The translations under genes were made by a program, and so were the position numbers. The notes under the pieces were generated by a model, which did not search any database, was not told where the DNA came from, and worked only from the letters and a program-made list of their open reading frames with translations. A DNA stretch of 60,000 nucleotides from Bugula neritina (lineage: Eukaryota > Bryozoa > Gymnolaemata > Cheilostomatida > Bugulidae): contig OZ037766.1 in assembly GCA_964035545.1 (NCBI GenBank), positions 912,501-972,500 on the forward strand, in the 5' to 3' direction. Shown piece by piece: positions 23,901 through 35,134 of the stretch (positions are counted from its first letter, which is position 1; every line of letters begins with the position of its first letter).

Positions 23901-26900
23901 AATAATCCAACACAAGCCACCGCACGTAACTGCGCCGGAAATAGGCCAGCAAACCTTGCCTCATGGACCATTCCAGTGTATGTATCATCAATAGAAAATC
24001 CTGGCCATGAAGTCCTAGTCTATGCTCTATTAGACTCTGGTTCTAATCACACATTCATCACTCACGACACTATCCATGCACTCAACGCCACTACTCATGA
24101 TACGGACATGAATATCAGCACCCTCACAGATGTACAAGGGTCTACATCCAGCAGACAAGCTGCAACTGGGCTGTTAGTCCGCGGCTACAATAGACAAAAG
24201 TATATTAAGCTGCCAACTTGTGTTAGTCAGTCACAAATACCCTTCAATCGCAATGAAATTCCTAATTCCATGTCCGTACAGGACTGGCCCCATCTACGTC
24301 ACCTTGCTTCTGAATTCATCACTGCCAAAGAAGGCAACCAGCTCACTCTCGGTCTCCTCATTGGTGGCAATCTGCCACAAGTATTCATGTCACGGCAAGA
24401 AATTACTGCTGGTGACAATGTGCCATTTGCTAGGCTGAGTGATCTTGGTTGGCTACTCATGGGAAATACCACACAAAATAATACTCAAAAGAACCCCCGT
24501 AATTTGCTTACGATAGTAAACCTTGCAGTCTTACAACCCACAACCAGAGAAAATATCTCATTTAAGATACAGGCAGACAGCCACAATGAAGATGCCAACC
24601 TGGAAACCAAAATCCTTAAGATCCTAAGCTCTGACTTTGATTCAGATCCGTCAAATGAGAATTCAAAGATGTCAATCGATGACATCAACTTCTTGAAACT
24701 CATGAAAGAGCAAACATATAAAGATGTAGAAGGTCACATCACTATGCCTCTTCCACTAAAATCTCAACCCGGTCCGAACAAATCTAAATACATGGCACTC
24801 AATCGATTCAAAAATCTTCAAAAAAATTTAACTGATCCTACTTTCTCTGAGCACTATCACAAATTTATGAATGACATCATAACACAAGGTGAGGCAGAAC
24901 TTGTTCCAGATGACCAGAAAAACAATGAGAGCGCATGGTACATCCCTCACTTTGGTGTTTACCATCCCAAGAAACCTGGAAAAATTCGGATTGTCTTTGA
25001 TGGAGCCGCCAAGGTGGGAGGGATGTGTCTCAATGACTATCTGCTCCAGGGTCCTGATCAAATGAATAGCTTGATAGGTATTTTGATGAGATTCAGGAAA
25101 GACCTGGTAGGAGTAACCTGTGACATTGGTAGAATGTTCCATCAGTTTCGGGTTTTTCCTGAACATAGAGATCTCCTCAGGTTTCTTTGGTATGACGAAC
25201 AGGGAGAGATAGTTCCTTACAGAATGAAAGTGCATCTCTTTGGCGCAACGTCATCCCCCGCATGCACAACATACGGTTTGCGGTCACTCTGTGACACTAG
25301 CATCAACCCAAACACACTTGCTAAATCGTTCATCAGAAACAACTTTTATGTAGATGATGGTTTAATGAGTTTCTCTGATACTGACTCTGCAATTAGTGTG
25401 GTCCAAGACGCCATATCCATATGCCAAGAAGGCAATTTACGTCTTCACAAATTCTCATCTAACTCATCTGCTGTTCTCGAATCTATCCCCGCTTCTGAAA
25501 GAAATGTGCAAGACATCCAAACTCTTGAGCCTGATGATGATTCTCAACCCATTGAAAGAACTCTAGGTCTTCTGTGGTCACTCAAATCTGATGCTTTCAC
25601 ATTCAGCTCATCCATCAAGTCAAACCCTAACACTCGTTCAGGTGTTCTCTCTACCATTGCATCCATATTTGATCCTTTAGGCTTCCTCTCCCCATTCATT
25701 TTGAAGGGTAAAAATATACTCCAAGATATGTGTAGAATTTCAGCTTCATGGGAGGCAACCCTAGAAGGTGAACTGTTATTACGGTGGGAGAGCTGGAAAT
25801 CTTCTCTGTCCGATCTCTCCAACATCCACATCAAGAGATGCTACAAACCACATGATTTCGGTGATATCTCCAAAGCAGAAATTCATCATTTCTCCGATGC
25901 CAGTACAGATGGCTATGGTGAAGTCAGCTACTTGAGAGTGGTCAATGCCAAGCACCAAGTCAATGTTTCCTTGCTCATGAGTAAAGGTCGAGTAGCTCCA
26001 ATCAAACCCATCACAATCCCCCGCATGGAACTGCAAGCAGCAGTCACCTCAGCACAAGTATCCGGCATTATTAGGTCAGAACTTGGAATGGATGTCACTG
26101 AAACATTTTGGACTGATTCTCAAGTTGTACTTGGCTATCTCAAAAACACCTCAAAGAAGTTCCATGTATATGTCACAAACCGAATCCAAAAGGTTAGAGA
26201 CCAGTCATGTCCAGAAAGTTGGTTTTACGTACCAACAGACCAGAACCCTGCTGACCATGCCTCAAGAGGTCTGACCATTGATCAGCTAAACAAGTCCAAC
26301 TGGTTCACGGGACCAGATTTTCTCTGGAATGAACCGATAGTAATCCCTGAGCAGCCAACCCCACAAGTTAGAAATGATGACAAAGAGGTCAAGTCACTTG
26401 TTACTTCAACCCATGATACCTCCACCCATCCAACACTTTATCATTTGCTCCATCGCTTTTCCTCCTGGACGACAGCTGTCAAAGTGACAGGACTATTCAT
26501 TCAGAAAGCACGCTCTAAGCACATGAAAAGCACTTCTTATGATATAAAATCTGCCTCTGAATCATACATCATCAAATCTGCACAACAGGAGCATCTTCCT
26601 GAAGCTCAATGCCTGAAAGATGGCAAGAAAATCAGTCAAAGCAGCCCTATCTTCAATCTCAGCCCATTCCTTGATTCAAAGGGTATCATGAGAGTTGGAG
26701 GTAGACTCGATCATAGCGCATTCATTGAGTTCTCAAACAAACACCCAATCATCCTTCCCAAGGCCGGACATTTTACCCAACTTCTTCTTCAGCACTTCCA
26801 TAACCAGGCTAAGCATCAAGGTCGTGGAATGACCCTAGCTCAAATGAGATCAGCTGGTTATTGGGTCATAGGTGCTAGACAGCTAGTTACCTCTCTCATC

Positions 26901-29900
26901 TATCATTGTGTGGACTGCCGTCGTGATCGCGGTAAGCCAATCATTCCAAATATGTCTTCACTTCCTGCAGAAAGAGTTACAGAGTCACCCCCTTTCACTT
27001 ATTGTGGAGTCGACTGTTTTGGCCCCTTCCAAGTCAAGGATAGACGCACTGAACTGAAACGTTATGGTCTAATGGTCACTTGCTTGGCCAGTCGAGCGGT
27101 CCACATCGAGCTACTCGATGACATGACTACTTCTTCCTTCATAAATGCCATTCGCAACGTAATTGCTATTCGCGGCCCCATTAGAGAAATCTGGTGTGAC
27201 CAGGGTACCAACTTCATTGGCGCTATTCCTGAACTAACTGAGAAAGGTGTCCTGGAGTTTAAGCTAAACCCGCCTGCAGCCAGTCACATGGGTGGCGTCT
27301 GGGAAAGGATGATCCGTTCAGCTAGAAGCATACTTCAGCACGTTCTGAGAAAACATGCCGGAAGACTCGACACCAGTAACCTCCGAACCCTCATGTATGA
27401 GGTTATGGCTATCATAAATTCGAGGCCCCTTTCCACAGTCACTGAAGAACATCATCCTCTCACTCCAAATCTCCTGCTGACTATGAAGTCAGACATCATT
27501 CTTTCACCTCCATCTGAATTCACCGACAGTGATATTTACAGCCGCAAGCGCTGGCGTGCTGTGCAGCATCTGGCAAATAACTTCTGGCAGCGCTGGCGCA
27601 CTGAGTATTTGTGCTATCTCCAATCTCGCCAGAAATGGGTGAATCAAACAGGCCGAGAAATGAAGACCGGAAACATAGTGATTATTGTGGATGACAATGG
27701 TAATAGAAATGAGTGGTCTATGGGAAAGGTGGTAGAATGTATAAAATCAAAAGACGGTAGAGTCCGATCAGCCAAAATTTTAATTGGTAATAGAAACCAG
27801 CCTGTGAACTCCAAAAAGTACCTACACCGCCCTGTCTCAAAGCTGGTGACACTAATTGAAAACTAAAAAATATATACATATGTATTTAAAGGATAACGAG
27901 TAAAACTTTGCTGAAAAATTTCTGAAATTTTAGGTGGGAGTGTAGTGTCCTTTATAATAAATAGTAAAATTTCATAAATTTGGTTTTATTTAGTTTGCTT
28001 ACTGACACTCTGCTGCCAATTTGTTCATAACTGTCATAATATATATCAATTAGCAATTTAGCATTTACCGACATTGCCACACTGCGTTTGTGTTGTCACA
28101 TATTCCAACAGCGATGAATCACCCATCCTTAGTGTACTCTTTAGCACTTGTTTGTCACTGTTTTTTTTTATCTTCAAGACCATTTTAGTATCACTCGGTG
28201 CATTGCAAGTTTTATTTTGCACTGGCTGCACTCAAAAAACCATGACTAAGAAACTGAGTGCACTAGCTTTACACATGCCGACAAAAACAGTTAAAATACA
28301 TTTAGCCAGGACATTATCGTAAGAACCCTCAAGCGTCAAGGTTCCATTCTCATCTACTCTCACATAATATTATAGCTATTTTTACAAACACACGGTATAA
28401 AATGTTGCTTTCTTTATACTACTAACTCTCTCCTAGAAAGGGTGAAAGAGGTATGCTTTTATATATTATAACTTTGTTGATTTATACTGTTACTTTGAAT
28501 ATTTTAATAATTATAAAACAAGCAATTTATCAAATTCTTTTATGTACTTTTCTGTGTTTAATTTGCTCTTATTCTATCATATTTTAATCATTTTGTTTTG
28601 TGAAAATTGTAGTTTCACGGTGTAAAAGGTGTAAATGGTGTGAACAGTGTAAATCAATAAACTATCTACACTAAAACATACACCCGTATGGAACTTTCAT
28701 AGCAAACTAGGAGGGCAGTTACAGACACACTATTGATTTTACTCCAAGATTTCATTTCCTACAATCTTCATTAGAGTCTTAAGGTTCTGCTTTTCAAGTT
28801 TCAACAAAGAGTATAATATACTATGACTTTATTCTCAATATCTTAATAAGCAAAGAGCATTTATCTTATCTCTATAGAAAATCACTAAAATGTAGAAACT
28901 GGAAACTTTGTCAACCGGAGTGATTCTGGAAAGTGATGAGTGAGACACCCCTATGAAGAGGGACTAAAAGGGGGTGGATATACTAAAGGTGGAGATAGTT
29001 TCTTTAGAGTATAGGGGAGGCATTTATCATTGGTTTTGAAACCAGTGTAACTGTTTGAAAGAAATACATAACTTTAAAGAGTTTTTCGTTAGTTATTTAA
29101 GCTGTAGTTGCCCAACACACGAGCTTCTAGCAATAATTTTGATGAAAATATTTGATTTTAACAGCTCCTAAAAGAAAATAAATAAATTCATATTTTTATA
29201 ACCTGTGAACAGATAATTTAGAAAAAATAATATTCTTCTAAATGGTAGAGATTCATTTCTCCTAGTAATAAGGAAATCTGCTTAGCACAGTTAGAGACTA
29301 TATGCTGATTGAAAATCGTGTTAAATAAGGGGTATCCCATCGATTTATCATTACATAATACTATACAGGAAATTTGAGTCATGTCATATATATATGAGTC
29401 ACATTCTAGTAATAGCTGACACCTAGTAATAACTGACACCTAGTAATAGCTGACACCTAGTAATAACTGACACCTAGTGATAGCTGACACCTAGTAATAG
29501 TTGACTGCTATGACACTGATACCTAGTAATAGCTGACACCTAGTAGTAACTGACACCTAGTAATAGCTGACACCTAGTAATAGTTGACTGCTATGACACT
29601 GATACCTAGTAATAGTTGACACCTAGTAGTAACTGACACCTAGTAATAGCTAACACCTAGTAATAGTTGACTGCTATGACACTGATACCTAGTAATAGCT
29701 GACACCTAGTAGTAACTGACACCTAGTAATAGCTGACACCTAGTAATAGTTGACTGCTATGACACTGATACCTTGGTGACATCGTAACATGACATCATAA
29801 CATGACCAGGTGACACCATAATATGACATCATAATAGCAAACACCTTCAGTTAGTTCAACTACAATTAAACTGGTTCTAGCTAATTCAATATCGACGGTT

Positions 29901-32900
29901 TTTGAAAGAAAGGGGGAGCTGTGAGCTTGACTACTAGCAAATCAGTGACGTGATGATTTGGGAAACACCAACTATAATTTTAGTGACATTTTCCAAGCTG
30001 TACCAGGAAGTTTATAGAAAAGCAGCCATTTCTCAAGTAGAAAGCTACAGATATAGCAGCTTCCCCTCCACCACCCAAGGTAATACCAACAGAGCACTTG
30101 CCAGCACTTGTCATTATTCACATAAACAAGTGTACATTATTTTTTCATTCTAATACATTAATTGTAATAAACACTTTTGAGCCATCCTTATATGAAGATC
30201 TTCATATAATAGCAATCAAAACAATTATTAGCTAAATGTTGCTCAGTGCATCCTACCTATACGAAGGTGAAAAACAACTAAACTACGTATATATTATTCC
30301 GTCATAATAGTGGTTGGCCAAGGCGTGCCAACACTAAAATCTTGCATCTCTTTCATGCAGCATATCAAGTCACGAGCCCTTCACTAGCAACTACTCTTAT
30401 AAGTCCTGAGTATGCAAAATTATCCGGAATATTCCTTAGCAAGGGACGTGAACTAGGAGCAGGAAAAGCCAATATAGATAATTCTTTTTATTCAATTGTG
30501 GGTGAAAGAAAAATTTACATTTTCTGTCTGTTGAAAAGCTGACTTGATGAATGTGATGACCAGGTCAAATGAACTGTTTAGTCTGGAATCCAACTCTCCC
30601 GAGACTATCTCAGCTGAAGTGTCTTTTGTTTAGGAAATTGAAACATTATCAAAATGTTACACACATACCAATAACAGTTCCTGGAATTTGTAGAAAATAG
30701 ATATATGCTCTTATAGTGTGTATAGACTACAGCTTCTGTCTGAAAGTCAGCTATTGAATTATTCTCTCTGGCAGCAAAGGCAAGGCTGAGGGGGTGGAGG
30801 ATTACAGCTTTTTAAACATGTTACAATAAAAGTAAAATTACGGTGGAATAATTTTAACCTAAGCAAATGTTTTTAAAAGCTACCCACAATAATCGCCTTT
30901 AAAGTATGTTCTAATAGGCCTATTATTTTCGTGTTTAAAAAATGCAGCTACTAAATGTGCTGTATTTTAATACAAAACTAAAGGCAAACAGTATAGAGAT
31001 GAACGGGATGCCACATTATCTCCATGTCTTCCACTTTAACATTCCACCCCCTTTAACATTCCACCTCCTTTAACATTCCACCCCTTTTAATATTCCACCC
31101 CTTTAACATTCCACCCCCTTTAACATTCCACCCCCTTTAATATTCCGCCTCTTGTAATATTCTACCCCCTTTAATATTCCACCACTTTAAAATTCCACCC
31201 CCTTTAATAATCCACCTCTTATAATATTTAGGTAGTTAACTTAGTTTAAATAATAGAAAACTTGGTGGTTATGAGAAATAAAACCAAACAAGACAAGTCT
31301 ATAAGCTTTTCTCTAGTTGAATACGTAGCCAAGTAAAGCTCAAATACCATCACAATAACAAATAGCAAGACTTGGTGTTTCAATCAGAGTTATAAAAGTA
31401 AACAAGGTACACAAAAAGATACAGTAACATCCTAAACTGTATCTAAATAAAGCTGAGAGATATACAAGGAGCACCTGCTCTTCTCTAATGAGTTCACATG
31501 TGTTGTACAACAAGCACCTGCGCAATGCCACAGCCTTCTCTGCCCCATCAGGGAAGGTTATATAAGAATGATGTAGAAGCTGGCATTTCACAGAGTAATG
31601 GTTATAGCAATCAACAGTTTATCTGTTTGCTCTACAACCACTACTTGCATTTAGTCTTGAACAAAACTAAATTCATTCTGGAGCGAAAAATTATTCACCA
31701 ACTTCACTTTATTGCTTTTTACTATAAGCTGAGTTTATTTGGGCTAGAAAACAGCAGCAGCCTACGCGTCTACACATATATTTAATATTACACAATATAT
31801 AATTCAGGAGAGTTGTACTGCTGAACCTATTATTTATTAATTAGTGATGAAATTAGGTTGTTCTTCCCAGCTACATGTGTGTATTAAGTATAAGTACATC
31901 TCATTTATGAATTAACAGTAATGAATAATTCAAATTGACACATTTGTTTACTAATTCAATAAACTGAAAGTTTGTCCATTTCGCATGTCATAAATGTCAA
32001 CAAAATAATTTTCTGCTTATAGTGAAAATTATTATTAATAAAACCTTGGGCTATATAGCTACTGTGTGGAAATATTATACGTTATACGTTATATACGCAT
32101 ACTTGAGCAGCTTTGACTCCGTCAAGCGCTGTTTCACTTGACTTGTGACCAAAACAAGTTTTCATGCCTCCACATACCAAAAACCTCACACCACATGACA
32201 CCAGGGCATCATATATTCCCAACTTATACCTGCAGACCCTCTAACATGCATGATTACCTCACAAATATTCCAGACAAACAGCCCTACCTAATCCACCTAT
32301 AATACTAGGTCCATAACAATAGTTTGATAATGTAATTGATTGAAGCTGATAATATCATGAACCATCTTGAATTCCATCTTTCCTTACTTTCATCACATTG
32401 CACAAGCAATTTGATAATGGAACTGCAAGTTAAAAAGGTGACCTACATATTTACCTTTACTAACACTTACACACTTTCAATTAATGCTAAAATATCGTTT
32501 CAAAATTCTATCAACACAAACACTACAAGAAAACTGCAATGCAATTGAGATGAACAATATTATTGTTACACTTCGGTTTTCAATATATCAGCAGTTGTGA
32601 TTTAAAGTTTTAAAAGAATAATAGCCGCACAGTATCATTATAACTGTTGTTGGTAACAGAATATCTGTATGATGACCAGCTAGCAAGTGGAACTACAATT
32701 GGAAGCCTGGTGGGCTCAGAATTAGCATTGCTGAGAGGGGAGAGGTATGCAGGGGTCAACAAAACGATTGTAGAAGAAGAAAAGGCTTAGCTCAAAGATT
32801 TCCTAACAAACAGGAAACATGAAATGGACACGTTAGAATACTGAAGTCGCCGCAAAGAGTTGCTTTTCACGTTTAAAAGGTGCAACTAGTAATCCAAAAA

Positions 32901-34346
32901 AACAATTATAAATGCAAATTTTCTTCAATCTGTTGAAAATATTCTGGTATAGCTACGATCTAAATTTTATCTTTAAGTATCATCTAAAATAGTAAAACAT
33001 GGTTTAAGGCTATAACAACACCACACAGCTTTCTATCTGTAAGACACTGCAACAATAAATGACTTTTCTTGTTATTTATGAGCTATAAAATATTCAAAGC
33101 AAAGGTTAAACTTAGTAGGTTGTTTTAAAGGTTCCATGAATAAATATATACATTTCTATTAGATTTTATAATTACATAATACCTTATGTTGAGCTTCTAA
33201 TTGAGCCTTTTATTTATAACAATTTCCAAGTTATTGCTCTCATGCTGAAATAAAGTTAATTACGAGTTAATTGTTTTACTGGATCTGAAGTAGATTAGAG
33301 TGACTCTCACATAAGCAAGCTTATATATCCCATAACTTTTTCCTATTTTAGAAACAACTATCAATCAATCAACGCCATAGATTACGCCTGATCTCTAAGC
33401 ACTATATTCGCAGTACATCTATAACTGCATTATAATTAGAAATCAACTTTCTATTTATACCTGACCACAAATCATTTACCCACTGAAGTTGCAAGCAAAG
33501 AGAAAATGGTTGAGATATCGAATTGTGGAGTTCAAACGAAGTTTACACAATCTCTATCAACTTACGGAAGTTTAAGAAATTGGAAATATAGAGATGTCAA
33601 TAAAACTTCTAACCCTTTGAAGCTAAGTTTATGTTATTTCAATTTTAATTTAATAGATTAAACTTTAAAATGAGAGCAATATATGCTCACAAAACCAACT
33701 CTTACAAAGTTTCAAGTTGCTGAATAACATTTTTCTTGCAAATTAGAATTCTTCCAAAGAACTACATTTTGTATCAACTAGCTGCCATGGAGCCAAGTAT
33801 TTTCTAGAAACTACTCGAACAGGACATAGTCATTAGATTGCTGCAGGAGCAGGAAAGAACATTCACTGAGGCTGACTATAGTAACTTACTCAGTTCCCAT
33901 GTGGTTAGACACTGATCATATTGCTTCAACTCACAAATCCAATTAACCATTTTAGTGATTAGCCTTTGACATTTCACAATAACACATAATAACATCAATA
34001 AGTTAAAGTGTTTTATAACTGAAATATACTTTGCTGAACGAAAACAATAGATGTTTTACTTGAGCGTTTAATTGAATTAATATTTGACAAGCCGAGTTGA
34101 TTCAATATTTAGACAAAAAATCCTTAGCGAGTAGTTACACTACGACTACTATACACGGAGGAATCACCTGGAATCCGAATGGGGGTGAGTGGAGGTAAGA
34201 TTGTTGTTGGTTGACGGGCCATGAGACAGAGCATGTGCGTGCCGTTGTTTCGGGTTCAGATAGTTGATGTGAGGAGACGCCCCAGACAAATATCCATGTC
34301 CATTCCCCTCTAGATAGTCTCCCGCGCCAGCCATTGCAACCTCCAT
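17917..34346 (-). CDS. Shaker-type voltage-gated potassium channel (Kv1/KCNA-like)
   Basis: Two-exon reading on the minus strand: 34168-34346 and 17917-19453, joined in phase 2 (AG|G), giving 571 aa. The large exon has no in-frame ATG before the T1 domain and is preceded by TTTTGTAG, so an upstream coding exon is required. Residues: N-terminus 1-69 starting [10 protein letters not shown]1 tetramerisation ~87-181 ([30 protein letters not shown]); S1 ~215-234; S2 ~273-294; S3 ~307-325; S4 ~357-377 with regular Arg spacing ([19 protein letters not shown]); S5 ~396-417; filter TVGYGD 442-447; PVPV hinge in S6 473-476; C-terminal ETDV, a class I PDZ ligand as in vertebrate Kv1.4. All these are Kv1 hallmarks. 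The channel would be a plasma-membrane delayed-rectifier or A-type K+ channel of excitable cells. The 14.7 kb intron contains a BEL/Pao element. Exon 2 is certain; its link to the 34 kb exon is inferred from phase and N-terminal similarity. Confidence 0.9.
19931..19935. repeat. Target-site duplication (left), GACAC
   Basis: The five bases immediately before the left LTR equal those immediately after the right LTR (28724-28728). 5-bp duplications are usual for BEL/Pao integration. Confidence 0.9.
19936..20718 (+). repeat. 5' LTR
   Basis: 783 bp, starts TGTAGTGTCC and ends GCAGTTACA. Contains TATAAA (20391-20396) as a likely promoter and AATAAA (20651-20656) as a likely polyA signal. An 82-codon frame inside is present identically in both LTRs and has no recognised homology. 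Confidence 0.97.
20719..21686 (+). other. BEL/Pao leader (5' untranslated region)
   Basis: 968 bp between the LTR and the gag start. It contains imperfect repeats of AAACTTCCCACTTGC...TGACAAG (20750-20860) and a run of AGCCAGAGCC motifs (21137-21205). No ORF is supported. It probably carries primer-binding and packaging signals. Confidence 0.7.
21687..27866 (+). CDS. BEL/Pao Gag-Pol polyprotein
   Basis: 2,059 aa, starting at the first ATG (21687; the in-frame TTG at 21678 is not needed). Seen in order: Lys/Gln-rich gag; DUF1759-type gag segment (~395, [12 protein letters not shown]); zinc-knuckle Cys/His cluster (~628-680, [14 protein letters not shown]); retropepsin-like protease with [10 protein letters not shown] (~781); Pao-type reverse transcriptase (~1098 onward) with catalytic YVDD (~1221); A17/Pao connection with [11 protein letters not shown]; RNase H with FSDAS (~1400) and TDSQ (~1476); integrase H2C2 zinc finger (~1700-1750); DDE core with acidic residues in GVDCFG, CDQGTN and VWERM, the last two 35 apart; and a C-terminal DUF5641-like domain. 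It supplies reverse transcription and integration of its own RNA. Gag and Pol are in one frame with no stop or frameshift, and all catalytic motifs are intact. Confidence 0.97.
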   Translation: MYKQNTQSENAAISDTFQFDQNSSAKNYETLEQEIQPTQGHVEIHEDNPTHAKRIEIKLLADKLKEILKNCSVFHQFISKEFSSHKEISFETLEGLKTQLIEEKANVIKAYEQLREACGDLEPDLKVRNQIDRVGADNENCLQQVLELMHVYTTRSKTALSNQPGASSAAFLSKPRNPSGSVISIQSRSHLTSASKSSRASSKIKAMQLEAKAKSAALKQKLESSKSTHALEMQAKQLAMAIEQSKIQAELDAIEAEEQVLSEAMEDEGSISLFHPLPQPNFTQSHAELDNPAKSSSIVLPAPAPNFKHLNVETHNPVKPSIMPPVPAPRTQTKHPITNPQLYQAPADSTSYPTRSPVDVTPPWNISSVSDQQAFANTLAQAIHTIKLKPAEPTVFFGEPLEYLDWKVAFEGLIESGSYNPLQKIALLQQYLGGKAKRVVANLFQIGTEEAFKEAKRKLNDKFGKPHILTEAYRTQLEQWPLIKEHDGEALEELVNFLESCQTAMNKLPELNCLNDRRENEKILAKLPISVGNRWVKIATEIESATDRFPSIFDFVRFLSKEADVASNSLNKAIAKRVVSNRNHDNSYRRNQPTRKSEKQATAFLASENQATTANISHDTTKPMRRYPCLMCNMNNHGTGICFKLEKLPHSDIEKLFDNNNLCYSCAKPGHKMDKCRHPATCTKKDCKQKHLAVFHKYYNRGSENKTSQPNKISHNNQIRGSENKSSTQNSTSNKGNENNPTQATARNCAGNRPANLASWTIPVYVSSIENPGHEVLVYALLDSGSNHTFITHDTIHALNATTHDTDMNISTLTDVQGSTSSRQAATGLLVRGYNRQKYIKLPTCVSQSQIPFNRNEIPNSMSVQDWPHLRHLASEFITAKEGNQLTLGLLIGGNLPQVFMSRQEITAGDNVPFARLSDLGWLLMGNTTQNNTQKNPRNLLTIVNLAVLQPTTRENISFKIQADSHNEDANLETKILKILSSDFDSDPSNENSKMSIDDINFLKLMKEQTYKDVEGHITMPLPLKSQPGPNKSKYMALNRFKNLQKNLTDPTFSEHYHKFMNDIITQGEAELVPDDQKNNESAWYIPHFGVYHPKKPGKIRIVFDGAAKVGGMCLNDYLLQGPDQMNSLIGILMRFRKDLVGVTCDIGRMFHQFRVFPEHRDLLRFLWYDEQGEIVPYRMKVHLFGATSSPACTTYGLRSLCDTSINPNTLAKSFIRNNFYVDDGLMSFSDTDSAISVVQDAISICQEGNLRLHKFSSNSSAVLESIPASERNVQDIQTLEPDDDSQPIERTLGLLWSLKSDAFTFSSSIKSNPNTRSGVLSTIASIFDPLGFLSPFILKGKNILQDMCRISASWEATLEGELLLRWESWKSSLSDLSNIHIKRCYKPHDFGDISKAEIHHFSDASTDGYGEVSYLRVVNAKHQVNVSLLMSKGRVAPIKPITIPRMELQAAVTSAQVSGIIRSELGMDVTETFWTDSQVVLGYLKNTSKKFHVYVTNRIQKVRDQSCPESWFYVPTDQNPADHASRGLTIDQLNKSNWFTGPDFLWNEPIVIPEQPTPQVRNDDKEVKSLVTSTHDTSTHPTLYHLLHRFSSWTTAVKVTGLFIQKARSKHMKSTSYDIKSASESYIIKSAQQEHLPEAQCLKDGKKISQSSPIFNLSPFLDSKGIMRVGGRLDHSAFIEFSNKHPIILPKAGHFTQLLLQHFHNQAKHQGRGMTLAQMRSAGYWVIGARQLVTSLIYHCVDCRRDRGKPIIPNMSSLPAERVTESPPFTYCGVDCFGPFQVKDRRTELKRYGLMVTCLASRAVHIELLDDMTTSSFINAIRNVIAIRGPIREIWCDQGTNFIGAIPELTEKGVLEFKLNPPAASHMGGVWERMIRSARSILQHVLRKHAGRLDTSNLRTLMYEVMAIINSRPLSTVTEEHHPLTPNLLLTMKSDIILSPPSEFTDSDIYSRKRWRAVQHLANNFWQRWRTEYLCYLQSRQKWVNQTGREMKTGNIVIIVDDNGNRNEWSMGKVVECIKSKDGRVRSAKILIGNRNQPVNSKKYLHRPVSKLVTLIEN
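27941..28723 (+). repeat. 3' LTR
   Basis: 783 bp, reading identical to the 5' LTR by eye, preceded by the purine tract 27932-27940. Confidence 0.97.
28724..28728. repeat. Target-site duplication (right), GACAC
   Basis: Matches 19931-19935. Confidence 0.9.
29400..29772. repeat. Higher-order minisatellite (17-bp unit, 83-bp period)
   Basis: A basic unit TAGTAATAGCTGACACC (17 bp) is tandemly repeated. Every ~83 bp a longer variant containing TTGACTGCTATGACACTG recurs (about 29502, 29585, 29669, 29752), forming four higher-order copies. Confidence 0.9.
31030..31225. repeat. 15-17-bp minisatellite (CTTTAACATTCCACCCC)
   Basis: About 12 copies of CCTTTAACATTCCACCC with variation in the C-run length and in AACAT/AATAT. 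The core resembles the array at 16968-17130. Confidence 0.9.
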
Positions 34347-35134
34347 TCTCAAGTTGCTGTCTTTAAATTTTGAGCTTATCTATTTTTGAACATCGCACTC
34401 TTTGATGTCGGACAAAGAAGGTGATTCAACTAATTTGAGTGCACGACAGTTGAACTGTGTTCAGTACACACTGCATCCCTACCCTATGCTGAATAGCTGC
34501 TACGATGCATTGTTGAAAGGCTAGCGATGGGCAGAAGTTGCGTAGACATTCCTGCATTCCGCACAACCTCAATCATTAGCCGTAATGATCTGAGCTTTCA
34601 CGAAGAGTTGCGGTCGGTCACGTGGATATTCTTTAATATAAACAATTGATTTAAGCTCGCATATTCATCAATATCGTATTAGGTGCGCGTAAGGGTTTTC
34701 TAATAGCATACAGAGTTATGCTCCCTGATGATGTGAGCCAATAGTGCTATAATAATTATTATACTAGTAACTAGTAATGGTAGCTACAATAATGGGCAAT
34801 CAAGATGGTCAAACATTACGATATGCAATCAATGAGAAATCAGATGCTGCAATACATGCAGGGTTTTATGTTTTCGTTAACCTGCTAAGCTAGATTGAAC
34901 ACAAATAGCACTTATTTAGTGCAAAGTATACCTAACAGTTGAAATCTTTCAAAAAGTGCTTTACTTGGGTAACTGTAACTGATATTTTTAAATAAATTTT
35001 TTCTTTAAGAAAACAGCTCTGTAAGTCATGCTGTATAACTGCTTTGGGTGTCAGAAAGTCATAGAGCAGAGGCTAAACAATAGCAACATGAGAGAAGATG
35101 ACTCCACGATTAGGAGTTTCCTATGCCAGTATAA

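Larger units (their letters stand above)
19936..28723 (+). mobile_element. Complete BEL/Pao LTR retrotransposon
   Basis: An 8,788-bp element with 783-bp LTRs (TG...CA ends), a 5-bp target-site duplication, a ~970-bp leader, a single uninterrupted gag-pol frame of 2,059 codons, and a purine-rich tract (AGGTGGGAG, 27932-27940) just before the 3' LTR. The domain order gag, zinc knuckle, protease, RT, RNase H, integrase, with Pao-type (A17/DUF1759/DUF1758) signatures, defines the BEL/Pao superfamily. No env-like frame is present. The LTRs look identical along their full length, so the insertion is recent and may be competent. It lies antisense in the Kv channel intron, 482 bp from the exon 2 acceptor. 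No TGG-type primer binding site could be recognised directly after the 5' LTR. Confidence 0.97.
28729..34167. other. Kv intron 1, part distal to the retroelement
   Basis: 5.4 kb of AT-rich sequence with two minisatellites and no supported exon. Short open frames at 29950-30090 (plus) and 31460-31560 (both strands) end in donor-like sequences but have no recognisable product. Confidence 0.6.

Noticed and set aside
29950-30153. Plus-strand frame ([13 protein letters not shown]...) ending near a donor-like AAG|GTAATA
   Set aside because: No homology recognised and no partner exon. Located in the Kv intron antisense, so left out.
31340-31785. Small frames on both strands around 31500 with donor-like GCGCAG|GTGCTT
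   Set aside because: It could be a minus-strand exon in phase 2, but there is no ATG in that frame, no good acceptor and no recognisable peptide.
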